The notes: generated by a model not told the origin, from the letters alone. DNA of 64,000 bases from Rhodospirillales bacterium URHD0017 (GCA_900110395.1 FODP01000002.1:490065-554064); one strand, 5' to 3'; counted from the stretch's first letter, positions 53,819-62,627 are shown. Numbers and translations are program-made.

Positions 53819-56800
53819 ATGCTTGTAGCCTGCCCACATTGTGGAGAGAGCACACAGCCGGGGCAGTATTGCGATAGCTGCGGCAACAAAATCGAGAAGA
53901 CGTGCCGCGTGTGTTCGGTAGCCAACCGGTTTGGCGCGCGCTTCTGCGCCAACTGCGGCGCGCCCTTCGAAGCGTCTGACAAGAAGCCGACCGACGGAGC
54001 GCCGGACTCCTCCGGCGCCCAGCAGAAGCAGGTCACGGTCCTCTTCGCCGACATCTGCGGCTCCACCGAGCTGATCTCGAAGATGGACGCCGAAGATGCC
54101 AACACCGCGCTCGGCTCGGTGGTCGCAACCCTCGTCAAGGCCGTGACGCGCTTCGGCGGCGTGGTCAACCGGCAGATGGGCGACGGCGTCATGGCCCTGT
54201 TCGGCGTCCCCGTGGCGACCGAGGACCATGCGGCGAGCGCCTGCTTCGCGGCATTGGCGGCGCTCGATGCCGTCGCCCAGATGGGCGAGCTCGCCCTGCC
54301 CATCCGGATCGGCGTCTGCAGCGGTCCGGTGATCCTGCGCAAGACGGGCCGCGACGAGGCTGACTACGACGTCGCCGGCATCACCGCCCACATCGCCGCC
54401 CGGCTCGAGCAGCAGGCCGAGCCCGGCACCATCCTGATGGCGTCCCAGACCGCGAGCCTCGTGACCGGCATTGCCAGCATCGAGGCGATCGGCGCGGTGG
54501 CGCTGAAAGGCATCGCCGAGCCGGTGCCGGCCTTTCGCCTCTTGAGCGCCGCCGATCGACCGTCCTGGATCGTCCGTTCCGGCGCGAAGGCGCTGTCGAC
54601 CTTCGTCGGACGCGAGCAGGAACGCGCCGAGTTGTCAGCCGCCCTCGAACGGGCGGCGGCCGGCCGGGCGCAGTCGGTCGCGCTCGTGGCCGATGCCGGC
54701 ATGGGCAAGTCCCGTCTCTTGCATCAGTTCCTGCAGGACTTGGCGCAAGGTACTTGGCAAGGTACTTGGCAAGGCACCTGGCATGTCATGCGCGTGGAGA
54801 CCACGGCGCTGACCATGGCCATCCCCTATGCGCTGATCACCGCGCTGCTGCGGGAATTCGCCGGCTGCTCGCAGGACGCCCCGAACGCCGAGGTGGCCAC
54901 CCGGCTGCCATCGGTCCTCGCCTCGCTGGGCCTCGATGCCGAGTTCGACACAGCGCCCCTTCTCGCCCATCTCGATCGCGAGGTCGAGGACACCGGGCTC
55001 CAGGTGATCGACCACGTGCAGCGCAACGATCGCCTTGTGCGGTCACTGCGCCCGGTTCTGCTGCGCTACGCCGAGCTGCACCCCTTCATTCTGGTCGTCG
55101 AAGACTATCACTGGCTCGATGCGTCGAGTGTCGAGGTGCTGACCGAGCTGTTTGCCGGCATCGATGCGGCGCGCATCTTCCTGTTGATGACGACGCGCCC
55201 GGAACGCCGGCCCGGCTGGCCCCGGATCATTCAGGCCAGTGATGGCAAGCAGGCCAAGATCGAGATCGAGCTCGAGCGCCTGACCGCCGATCACGCCGAT
55301 CATCTTCTCCAGGAGCTCATCGGCGCCTCCGACGAACTGGCGCCGTTGCGAGAACACATCATCTCGCGGGCCGACGGAACACCGTTCTTCCTGGAAGAGT
55401 TCGCCCGCTCCCTCCACGAGACCGGAGCGCTCGCCAAGGGCGACATCAAGCCGACGAACATCGTCATTCCCGCGTCGGTCCAGTCGATATTGGCCGCCCG
55501 CATCGACCGGCTGTCGCTGCTTCACAGAAGCATCCTCCAGATCGCCGCGGTGATCGGCCGTGACGTTCCCCTCGGCCTCCTCGCCGCCGCCGCCGACATG
55601 CACGAGCTGGTCCTGGCCCAGGAAATGAGGCTGTTGCGCGCGGCGGGCTTCCTGGTCGAGGTCAATCAGCGCAGCGGCGTCGTCCACAGCTTCGCCCATG
55701 CGCTGACCCAGTCCGTCGTCTACGACACCTTGCTGCGCAGCGATCGACGGCGGTTGCATGCCCGGGTGTTGCGGGCGCTCGAAGTCCTTCATCCCGACGA
55801 CCACGACGAGGTCGTCAATCATCTGGCCCACCATGCCCTGCAGGCCGAGGTATGGCCCGAAGCGGCGCGCTATGCCCTGGTCGCGGGTCAACGGGCCAGT
55901 CGCCGTTCGGCCCTGATCGAGGCGCGCGCCTATCTGGAGACCGCGATCGGCGCGCTCAGCCACCAGCCCGCCACGGTCGACACGATCACGCTCGGCATCG
56001 ATGCCCGTCTCAGCATGCGCAGCGTGCTCGTCACCATGAACGAGTCGTCGGCGATCCAGGAGCATCTCAAGGAAGCCTACGATCTCGCCGAGCAGGCCGG
56101 CGACCACCTCAACCTTGCCCGCGTCTACATCAGCCGCGGCTCCATGCTGTCCCATTCGGGCGACCTGCCCAGCGCCACGCAATTGAGCCGCGCCGCGCTC
56201 GACATCATGCTGGCCAACGGTGAGAGCGTCGGCATCGTCAGCGCCAGTTTCTCGCTCGCCCAGGCCCAGTGGTACGCGGGCGATCTTGCCGCTGCGCGCC
56301 AGGTCCTGACGTCGAATACCCCGCATGCCCGCGACGAAAGCGGCCAGCGACGCACGACGGCCACCTTCGTCCTGCCATCGGTCGTCTATTTCTGTTACCT
56401 GGCGCGCATCTCCGAAGACCTGGGCGACAGCGCTGCCGGCTTCGACGCCATCAAGGAAGCCGGCGCCATCGCCTCGCGCCATGGCCACGTCTTCGACCAG
56501 GTCCTGGTGAATACCTACGAAGGCGGCCTGCTGCTGGCAAACGGCCAGCAGGCGCGATCGATCGAGATGCTGGAACGCGTGCTCGACGCGACGCGGAGCA
56601 ACAAGATCGAATGGCACATCCCCTTGATCGCCGCTTTGCTCGGCCGCGCCTATGTCGATGTCGGACGCCACGCCGATGCCCGGCTGCTGCTCCGGCAAGC
56701 GTCGATTCTTGCCGACCGCAATCGTCACGTCGGCAAGCGTCTTCTCTGCAGTCCGCCACTGGTTCGCGCTCTTGCCGAGGAGGATCCCGTGGCGGCGAAA

Positions 56801-57103
56801 GGCGTCGCCATGGCCACCCTGCGCGACGCGGACGTGCGCGGCTTCCGGCCGACCGTCGTGCACACGCAGCTGGCGTTGGCGCACATCCATCTGGCGGAGG
56901 GCAAGCCCGAAGAGGCGCGGACTATGCTCGAGGAAGCCGCCCAGTTGGCCCATGAGATCGGATTGCTGCGCGAGGAACTGGAAGCGCGGGAACGGCTCTC
57001 GGCGCTGTTCCGCCAAGGCGGGCAGGCGACGCCCGCCGCTGCCGAGATGAAGGCCGCGACCGGCCTGCGGCAGCGGCTGGCGGCATTTTCGGCCAGCCGG
57101 TGA
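53819..57103 (+). CDS. Zinc-ribbon/class III cyclase/STAND ATPase/TPR signalling protein
   Basis: This 1094-residue protein has two zinc ribbons (Cys 5, 8, 18, 21 and 29, 32, 43, 46), a class III nucleotide cyclase domain (about 70-245), an AAA/STAND ATPase (about 262-620; Walker A ADAGMGKS at 291-298, Walker B LVVEDYHWLD) and C-terminal TPRs to about 1080. Metal ligands Asp78 (FADICGS) and Asp122 (MGDGV) are present. The usual transition-state Asn is His191 (AHIAARLE) while Arg195 is kept, so cyclase activity is uncertain. Three QGTW repeats lie just after Walker A (310-321). The protein presumably senses a signal through its TPRs and ATPase. Two small paralogous genes and a Cys-rich gene lie immediately upstream. 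Confidence 0.92.
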   Translation: MLVACPHCGESTQPGQYCDSCGNKIEKTCRVCSVANRFGARFCANCGAPFEASDKKPTDGAPDSSGAQQKQVTVLFADICGSTELISKMDAEDANTALGSVVATLVKAVTRFGGVVNRQMGDGVMALFGVPVATEDHAASACFAALAALDAVAQMGELALPIRIGVCSGPVILRKTGRDEADYDVAGITAHIAARLEQQAEPGTILMASQTASLVTGIASIEAIGAVALKGIAEPVPAFRLLSAADRPSWIVRSGAKALSTFVGREQERAELSAALERAAAGRAQSVALVADAGMGKSRLLHQFLQDLAQGTWQGTWQGTWHVMRVETTALTMAIPYALITALLREFAGCSQDAPNAEVATRLPSVLASLGLDAEFDTAPLLAHLDREVEDTGLQVIDHVQRNDRLVRSLRPVLLRYAELHPFILVVEDYHWLDASSVEVLTELFAGIDAARIFLLMTTRPERRPGWPRIIQASDGKQAKIEIELERLTADHADHLLQELIGASDELAPLREHIISRADGTPFFLEEFARSLHETGALAKGDIKPTNIVIPASVQSILAARIDRLSLLHRSILQIAAVIGRDVPLGLLAAAADMHELVLAQEMRLLRAAGFLVEVNQRSGVVHSFAHALTQSVVYDTLLRSDRRRLHARVLRALEVLHPDDHDEVVNHLAHHALQAEVWPEAARYALVAGQRASRRSALIEARAYLETAIGALSHQPATVDTITLGIDARLSMRSVLVTMNESSAIQEHLKEAYDLAEQAGDHLNLARVYISRGSMLSHSGDLPSATQLSRAALDIMLANGESVGIVSASFSLAQAQWYAGDLAAARQVLTSNTPHARDESGQRRTTATFVLPSVVYFCYLARISEDLGDSAAGFDAIKEAGAIASRHGHVFDQVLVNTYEGGLLLANGQQARSIEMLERVLDATRSNKIEWHIPLIAALLGRAYVDVGRHADARLLLRQASILADRNRHVGKRLLCSPPLVRALAEEDPVAAKGVAMATLRDADVRGFRPTVVHTQLALAHIHLAEGKPEEARTMLEEAAQLAHEIGLLREELEARERLSALFRQGGQATPAAAEMKAATGLRQRLAAFSASR
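54746..54781 (+). repeat. Three 12-nt tandem repeats inside the cyclase/STAND gene
   Basis: CAAGGTACTTGG occurs twice in a row and a third time with two base changes (CAAGGCACCTGG). Each unit encodes QGTW, adding four residues per copy without shifting the frame. The repeat falls shortly after Walker A of the ATPase domain. It looks like a recent slippage expansion. Confidence 0.9.
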
Positions 57104-57222
57104 TTTGAGACAGATGAACGATGCAAAGAGCGGCAGTACGGCCGGACTCTAGCATGAACTGCGGTGTTAGTCAATAACTTTAGTTCTATCGTCGCCTCTG
57201 CACGCCCGCCCGGGCCTTCGAT

Positions 57223-57278
57223 GCCCCCTCTCCTAGCCTCTCCCCCTGGCGGGGGAGAGGAACATGACGGAGAGGAGG
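57223..57278. repeat. Palindromic repeat type A, partial copy
   Basis: The hairpin CTCTCCCCC-TGGC-GGGGGAGAG is preceded by CCCCCTCTCCTAGC and followed by AACATGACGG, matching the right half of the type A element at 37086. It lies in the convergent gap between the cyclase/STAND gene and the molybdo-hydroxylase genes. The rest of the 57104-57319 gap shows nothing further. Confidence 0.75.
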
Positions 57279-57319
57279 AAGAAGGAAGGGCAGGAGGACG
57301 TTTAGGACGACGTCCCGCG

Positions 57320-59626
57320 CTACTCCGCCGCCATCCGTCGCGGCCGCGCCGCGTCGAGCGCGGCGCTGAGGCGTGGCGGCGACATCGGCAGGTCGACCAT
57401 GCGGACGCCCGTGGCGCGGGCGATGGCGTTGCCCACCGCGGCGATGGGCGGGACGATCGGCACTTCGCCGACGCCGCGCACACCGTAGGGGTGCTGCGGA
57501 TTGGGCACCTCGACCAGGATGGTCTCGATCTTCGGCAGGTCGGAGGCGACCGGCATGCGATAGTCGAGGAAGCCTGGATTCTCGAGCTTGCCCTGGGCGT
57601 TGTAGATGTACTCCTCGTTCAGCGCCCAGCCGACGCCCTGCACGGCGCCGCCCTGGAGCTGGCCCTCGACGTAGGAGGGATGGATCGCCGTGCCGACATC
57701 CTGCGCCGCGGTATAGCGGCCGACGGTGACGCAGCCGGTGTCGTCGTCGACCTTGAGGTCGACGCAGTGCACGCCGAAGCCCGGACCGGCGCCGGTGACG
57801 TTGAGCTGGGCATGGCCGTTGATCGGCCCGCCCGTGCGGCCCGCCTGGGCGGCGAGATCGGCCAGCGAGAGCGGCTCGAAGGTGCCGACCTGGTTGCCGG
57901 CGGGCTTGGCCATGCCGTTCTCCCAGATCACCGCCTCCGGATCGATCTTCCAGATCTTGGCGGCGCGCACCTTGAGCTCGCGGATCATGTCGCGCACCGA
58001 GTTCACCACCGCGAGGCCGGTGGCGAAGGTGACGCGGCTGCCGCCGGTCACGAAGTTGAAGCCGATCGAGGCGGTATCGGCGATGATCGGCCGCACCTTG
58101 TTGTAGTCGACGCCGAGCTCCTCGGCCGCCATCAGGGCGAGCGAGGCGCGGCTGCCGCCGATGTCGGGATTGCCCGAGATCACCGTCACCGAGCCGTCCT
58201 CGCCGACGTGGGATGCGGCGCTCGAGTCCGCGCCGATGTTGAACCAGAAGCCGGCGGCGACGCCGCGGCCCCAGCCCGGCTTGACCGGCGACTTGTAGTG
58301 CTCGGAGTCCTTCACCGCCTGCAGGGTCTCGACCATGCCGATGGTGTTGAAGGTGACGCCGTAGGCCGTCTTGGTGCCGGCCTTGGCGGCATTCTTCAGG
58401 CGGAGATCGATCGGATCCATGTCGAGCCGCTGGGCCAGGATATCCATCGTCGACTCGACGGCCCACGCCGAGATCGGCGCGCCCGGGGCGCGATAGGCCG
58501 CGACCTTGGGCCGGTTGCTGACCACATCGAAGCCCTCGATGTAGACGTTCTCGATGTCGTAGCAGGCGAAGCTGCACATGCAGGCCGGACCCACCGGCGA
58601 GCCCGGGAAGGCGCCCGCCTGCATCTCGACGATGCACTCGGCGGCGACGATGCGGCCGTCCTTCATGGCGCCGATCTTGACCTTCACGTTGCCGCCCGGC
58701 GCCGGGCCGGAGGCGCGGAACACATCCTCGCGCGCCATGGTCATCTTCACCGGCTTGCCCGTCTTCTGGCTGAGCCGCATGGCCAGCGGCTCGAGGTAGA
58801 CCACGGTCTTGCCGCCGAAGCCGCCGCCGATCTCGGTCGGCGTGACGCGGATCTGCGAGGTATCGACGCCGAGCAACCGGGCGCAGAAGCCGCGCACCTG
58901 GAAGTGGCCCTGGGTCGTCGACCAGACCTGGATCTGGCCGTCCTCGGCCGCCGACGCCAGGGTGGCGTGCGGCTCGATATAGCCCTGGTGCACGGCCTGC
59001 GTGGTGTAGTCCTTCTCGATCACCACCTCGGCCTGGGCGAAGCCCGCCTTGGCGTCGCCCTTCTTGAACTCGATGCGCTTCGCAATGTTCGACGGCTTGG
59101 TGGCCGGCGGACTGGCGCCTTCGGTCAGCAGGTGGTCGTGCAGGATCGGCGCGCCGGGCTTCATCGCCTCGGCGACGTCGATGACGTGCGGCAGCACCTT
59201 GTAGTCGACCTTGATCAGCGCCAGCGCCTGCTTGGCGACCGCCTCCGACACCGCGGCGACGGCGGCGACGGGATGGCCCTCATAGAGCGCCTTCTCGCGC
59301 GCCATGATGTTGCGCGTGATGTCGCGCATGTTCACCTGCATCTCGCCGGTCGGCACGATGAGGTTGGGCTGGTCGGGGAAGTCCTTGGCGGTGATCACCG
59401 CCTTGACGCCGCTGAGCGCCAGGGCCTTCGAGGTGTCGATCGACTTGATGACGGCGTGGGCGTGCGGCGAGCGCAGCACCTTGCCGATCAGCTGGCCGGG
59501 CAGGTTGAAGTCGGCGCCGAAGCGGGCGCGGCCGGTCACTTTGTCGGCGCCGTCGGGACGATCGGGACGCGTGCCGATCCACTTGTACTTGCCTTCGGTG
59601 TTGGGCCGATGCTCTTGATGGCTCAT
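57320..59626 (-). CDS. Molybdenum hydroxylase large (molybdopterin-binding) subunit, xanthine dehydrogenase family
   Basis: This 768-residue subunit binds the molybdenum cofactor and hydroxylates an N-heterocycle or aldehyde-like substrate. Family signs are DGADKVTGRARFGAD, PTEIGGGFGGKT, the active-site loop AYRAPGAP and a catalytic Glu in GVRGVGEVPIVPP. The loop is not the AYRCSFR of form-I CO dehydrogenase, so CO oxidation is unlikely. ATG 59626 overlaps the stop of the 2Fe-2S subunit by 4 bases. The upstream extension into that gene was rejected. No dedicated cofactor-maturation gene is visible nearby. Confidence 0.93.
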   Translation of the reverse strand: MSHQEHRPNTEGKYKWIGTRPDRPDGADKVTGRARFGADFNLPGQLIGKVLRSPHAHAVIKSIDTSKALALSGVKAVITAKDFPDQPNLIVPTGEMQVNMRDITRNIMAREKALYEGHPVAAVAAVSEAVAKQALALIKVDYKVLPHVIDVAEAMKPGAPILHDHLLTEGASPPATKPSNIAKRIEFKKGDAKAGFAQAEVVIEKDYTTQAVHQGYIEPHATLASAAEDGQIQVWSTTQGHFQVRGFCARLLGVDTSQIRVTPTEIGGGFGGKTVVYLEPLAMRLSQKTGKPVKMTMAREDVFRASGPAPGGNVKVKIGAMKDGRIVAAECIVEMQAGAFPGSPVGPACMCSFACYDIENVYIEGFDVVSNRPKVAAYRAPGAPISAWAVESTMDILAQRLDMDPIDLRLKNAAKAGTKTAYGVTFNTIGMVETLQAVKDSEHYKSPVKPGWGRGVAAGFWFNIGADSSAASHVGEDGSVTVISGNPDIGGSRASLALMAAEELGVDYNKVRPIIADTASIGFNFVTGGSRVTFATGLAVVNSVRDMIRELKVRAAKIWKIDPEAVIWENGMAKPAGNQVGTFEPLSLADLAAQAGRTGGPINGHAQLNVTGAGPGFGVHCVDLKVDDDTGCVTVGRYTAAQDVGTAIHPSYVEGQLQGGAVQGVGWALNEEYIYNAQGKLENPGFLDYRMPVASDLPKIETILVEVPNPQHPYGVRGVGEVPIVPPIAAVGNAIARATGVRMVDLPMSPPRLSAALDAARPRRMAAE

Positions 59627-60105
59627 CGTGCGGACCCTCTCATGTCGGCGGCCACGTCGAGGACCGCGGTGACGATCTTGTCGTAACCCGTGCAGCGACA
59701 GAGGTTGCCCGCCAGCCAGTAGCGGACCTCGTCCTCGGTCGGGTTGGGATACTTCTCGAGCAGCGCCTTGGAGGCGATCAGGAAGCCCGGGGTGCAGATG
59801 CCGCACTGCAGCGCCGCCATCTCGACGAACTTCTTCTGCAGCGGATGCAGCTTGTCGCCCTGGGCCATGCCCTCGATGGTCTCGATCTTCATGCCCTGCG
59901 CTTCCGGTGCGAGCACCAGGCAGGAGCAGACCAGGCGGCCGTTGACGGTGACGCTGCAGGCACCGCAGTCCCCCGAGCCGCAGCCTTCCTTGCTGCCGGT
60001 CAGCCCGAGATTGTCGCGCAGGACGTCGAGCAGGGTCTGGTTGGCGTCGCACAGGAACTCGGTCGGCGCGCCGTTGATGGTGGTGTTGACGTGGATCTTG
60101 GCCAT
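59623..60105 (-). CDS. Molybdenum hydroxylase small (2Fe-2S) subunit
   Basis: This 160-residue electron-transfer subunit has two 2Fe-2S clusters. The plant-ferredoxin-type site is GCGSGDCGACSV with its later Cys in VCSCLVLA, and the second is LQCGICTPGFL with NLCRCTGYDKI. It passes electrons from the molybdenum site to the FAD subunit. It overlaps the large-subunit gene by 4 bases. Confidence 0.95.
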   Translation of the reverse strand: MAKIHVNTTINGAPTEFLCDANQTLLDVLRDNLGLTGSKEGCGSGDCGACSVTVNGRLVCSCLVLAPEAQGMKIETIEGMAQGDKLHPLQKKFVEMAALQCGICTPGFLIASKALLEKYPNPTEDEVRYWLAGNLCRCTGYDKIVTAVLDVAADMRGSAR

Positions 60106-60132
60106 GTTGCTAGCGATTCCCTCTTATAAAGC

Positions 60133-60257
60133 CCCGTCATCCCGAGCGGAGCCGCCCGAAGGGCGGCGCAGTCGAGGGACCTCTTTTTGCCGACGCATCG
60201 GCAAAACAGGTCCCTCCACTACGCCTCGCTGCGCGAGGCTCCGGTCGGGATGACGGG
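60133..60257. repeat. Four-stem palindromic repeat type C
   Basis: A perfect 13-bp outer stem (60133-60145 with 60245-60257) encloses three hairpins: 60151-60167 (7 bp), 60174-60216 (8 bp plus an inner TTTTGCCGA/TCGGCAAAA stem) and 60223-60239 (7 bp). The fold is a cloverleaf. The edge GTCATCCCGAGCG is of a widespread type of bacterial intergenic repeat (recalled, not searched). It sits between the FAD-subunit and 2Fe-2S-subunit genes, inside the probable operon. Confidence 0.85.
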
Positions 60258-60284
60258 AAAAATGAGTCATTCGATTGCCCTGCA

Positions 60285-61175
60285 TCAAACCGGGCGATGT
60301 CCGCGGTGCTCGACGCCGTTGATGCGATCGCGCGCGATCAAGGCCGAGCGCTTGAGCAGCACGCCGGCAATCTTGGTGCGGTACTTGATGGTGCCGCGCT
60401 TGTCGTCGATCGGACGGCAGGCGGCCGAGCAGGCGTCGGCGGCGGCGTCGAGCGCCGCGTCGTCGAGCTTGGAGCCGATCAGCGCCTTGGCGGCGTTCTC
60501 GACCAGCAGCACGGTGGGCGCCACGGCGCCGAGGCCGACGCGCGCGTCGGTGACGGTGCCGCCCTTCATGGTGAGCGAGACGCCGACGCCGACGACGGCG
60601 ATGTCCATCTCGGTGCGCGGGATCAGGCGCAGGTAGGCGTCCGACGAGCCCTTCGGCCGCTTGGGCAGGGTCAGGCTGACGACGATCTCGCCGGTCTTCA
60701 GCGAGGTCTTGCCCGGGCCGATGCAGAACTTCTCGACCGGCACGGCGCGCTTGCCGTTGGGGCCGGCGACATTGACGATGCAGCCGGCGGCGACCAGGGC
60801 CGGCACGCTGTCGGCGGCCGGCGAGGCGTTGCACAGGTTGCCGCCGGCGGAGGCGCGGCCCTGGACCTGGGTCGAGCCGATCAGGTTGCAGGCCTCGATC
60901 ACGCCCGGCCAGGCCTTGCGCAGCTTCTTGTTCTCGCCGAGCACGGCGGCGGGCGTCGCGGCGCCGATGGTGAAGGCGCCGTTCTTCTCGGTGACGGTCA
61001 CCATCTCGGGGATCTTCTTCACGTCGACGATCACCCCGGGGGTGCGGGCGCCCGACTTCATCTGGACCAGGAGATCGGTGCCGCCGGCCAGGATGTAGCC
61101 CTTGCCCTTGGCTGCCTGCATCATCTTGACCGCCTCTTTGACGGTCTTTGCAGACTGATATTGGACTTCACTCAT
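60285..61175 (-). CDS. Molybdenum hydroxylase medium (FAD-binding) subunit
   Basis: This 296-residue subunit of the xanthine-dehydrogenase/CO-dehydrogenase type carries the FAD motif GYILAGGTDLLVQMKSGA and the second FAD segment GRASAGGNLCNASPAADS. It takes electrons from the 2Fe-2S subunit. The gene is followed by repeat C and then the small and large subunit genes, giving the order medium-small-large. Confidence 0.94.
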   Translation of the reverse strand: MSEVQYQSAKTVKEAVKMMQAAKGKGYILAGGTDLLVQMKSGARTPGVIVDVKKIPEMVTVTEKNGAFTIGAATPAAVLGENKKLRKAWPGVIEACNLIGSTQVQGRASAGGNLCNASPAADSVPALVAAGCIVNVAGPNGKRAVPVEKFCIGPGKTSLKTGEIVVSLTLPKRPKGSSDAYLRLIPRTEMDIAVVGVGVSLTMKGGTVTDARVGLGAVAPTVLLVENAAKALIGSKLDDAALDAAADACSAACRPIDDKRGTIKYRTKIAGVLLKRSALIARDRINGVEHRGHRPV

Positions 61176-61335
61176 GCGGCGGCGTCTCCCCTGAATTCCT
61201 TACGGTCGGTGGCGAGGGCGTATCTGAGCGGACTGCACGCCGCATAGCAAGCCGGACGTGTCTGAATCGGCCGGATTTCCTTGCATTTGACACGCTTGCT
61301 TTCGCATCCCGCGCGGAAAAACGTTAGCCGCCGCA

Positions 61336-61474
61336 TCATCCACTCATGCTCCTCTCCCCCGCTCGCCTTCATGTTCCTCTCCCCCGATAGGGGGAGAGGC
61401 CAGGTGAGGGGGAATCGACGTGCGCAGCCCCCTCTCCCAACCTCTCCCCCTAGCGGGGGAGAGGAGCATGAGGG
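61336..61474. repeat. Palindromic repeat type A, full copy with extra half-unit
   Basis: Left arm from 61370 (CATGTTCCTCTCCCCC-GATA-GGGGGAGAGG) and right arm ending at 61470 (CCTCTCCCCC-TAGC-GGGGGAGAGGAGCATG) are inverted copies like those at 37086. A broken extra half-unit, CATGCTCCTCTCCCCCGCTCG, begins at 61336. It lies in the 327-base gap between the enolase-superfamily gene and the FAD-subunit gene; I see nothing else in 61176-61335. Confidence 0.8.
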
Positions 61475-61502
61475 GCCGGGCGCGAGAAATCCGACGTCGA
61501 CG

Positions 61503-62600
61503 TCACGCCCGAAACGACTTGATCGCCTTCTCATCGAACTTCAACCCCAGCCCCGGCTTCTGCGGCAGGACGAGATGGCCGTCCTTGATCTCCGGCGTCT
61601 CCTCGTAGAGGCAGAGCATCCACGGCATGTATTCCACCGTCAGCCCGTTGGGGCAGGCCGCCACCATGTGCAGCAGGATCTCGGGCATGACGTGGCTGAC
61701 GATCGGCAGGTTGAAGGCCTCGGCCATGCCGGCGACCTTCATCCATTGCGTCACCCCGCCGACCCGCGCCAGGTCGACCATGACGACGTCGACCGAGCGC
61801 ACCTCGATCATGTGGCGGAACGGCACGATGCCCCAAACATACTCGCCGCCGGCGATCGGCGTCTTCAACGCGGCGGTGACGCGGGCCAGACCGGGATAGT
61901 CGTCGGCGGTGGTGACGTCCTCCAGCCAGAACAGGCCGATGCCCTCCTCCTCGACGCGATGGCCGATCTGGATCGCCTGCTCGGGCCGCCAGCGCTGGTT
62001 GATGTCGCACATCAGCTTGATGTCGGGGCCGATCGCCTCGCGCACCACGCGCACGCGGCGCACCTCCTCGGCCGGCGTCGGGTTGCCGGGCAGCGCCATC
62101 TGGGTCTTCATCTCGCGGAAGCCCTTCTGGATCAGGATCTGCGCGGCGCGTTGCGCCTGGTCGTCGGTGAGGCCGCGGCGCAGCGAGCCCGAAGCATAGG
62201 TCGGCACGCGATCGCGATGGCCGCCCAGAAGCTTCCAGAGGGGCTGGTCGAGGGCCTTGCCCTTGATGTCCCACAGCGCGGTGTCGATCGCCGAGAGCGC
62301 CAGGGTGAAGATGCCGCCCAGCCCGCCGCCGGGATCGCCGACGCGCAGCTTGGCCACGATCGCCTCGACGCGCATCGGATCCTCGCCCACGGTCAGGGCG
62401 GCGAGATCCTCGATGGCGGCATGCAGGCTGCGGGTCAGCCGGCCGCCATAGAGCGTGACGCCAATGCCTTCGATGCCGGAATCGGTACGCAGGCGCACGG
62501 TCACGATCGGCCGCTTGCGGCCGGCTTCCTCGGGCATGTTGGCCAGGGGATCGTCCTCGGGGACGAGCAGCGTCGACACTTCAAAGCTCTTGATCTTCAT
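61503..62600 (-). CDS. Enolase-superfamily dehydratase/racemase (mandelate racemase/muconate lactonizing type)
   Basis: This 365-residue enzyme has an N-terminal capping domain and a C-terminal barrel with three metal ligands: Asp199 (LMCDINQRW), Glu227 (FWLEDV) and Glu253 (GGEYVWG). The Asp276/His303 pair (VMVDLARVGG and SHVMPEI) is of the mandelate-racemase type. Lys165 is present but the second Lys of KxK is Gln167 (MKTQMA), so the base on that side is probably altered. The likely reaction is dehydration or epimerisation of a sugar acid or similar carboxylate. Substrate unknown. Confidence 0.9.
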   Translation of the reverse strand: MKIKSFEVSTLLVPEDDPLANMPEEAGRKRPIVTVRLRTDSGIEGIGVTLYGGRLTRSLHAAIEDLAALTVGEDPMRVEAIVAKLRVGDPGGGLGGIFTLALSAIDTALWDIKGKALDQPLWKLLGGHRDRVPTYASGSLRRGLTDDQAQRAAQILIQKGFREMKTQMALPGNPTPAEEVRRVRVVREAIGPDIKLMCDINQRWRPEQAIQIGHRVEEEGIGLFWLEDVTTADDYPGLARVTAALKTPIAGGEYVWGIVPFRHMIEVRSVDVVMVDLARVGGVTQWMKVAGMAEAFNLPIVSHVMPEILLHMVAACPNGLTVEYMPWMLCLYEETPEIKDGHLVLPQKPGLGLKFDEKAIKSFRA

Positions 62601-62627
62601 CGCTTGGTCTTCCCCTCAGTTAAGTCT

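Noticed and set aside
55043..57016. 657-residue open frame on the minus strand opposite the cyclase/STAND gene
   Set aside because: Antisense shadow of the TPR and ATPase region with no independent support.
57164..59686. 840-residue open frame on the plus strand opposite the molybdo-hydroxylase large subunit
   Set aside because: Antisense shadow. The large subunit carries all expected motifs on the minus strand.
57320..61175. Aerobic CO dehydrogenase (coxMSL) as the identity of the three-subunit hydroxylase
   Set aside because: The large subunit has AYRAPGAP where form-I CO dehydrogenase has AYRCSFR, so only the general family is supported.
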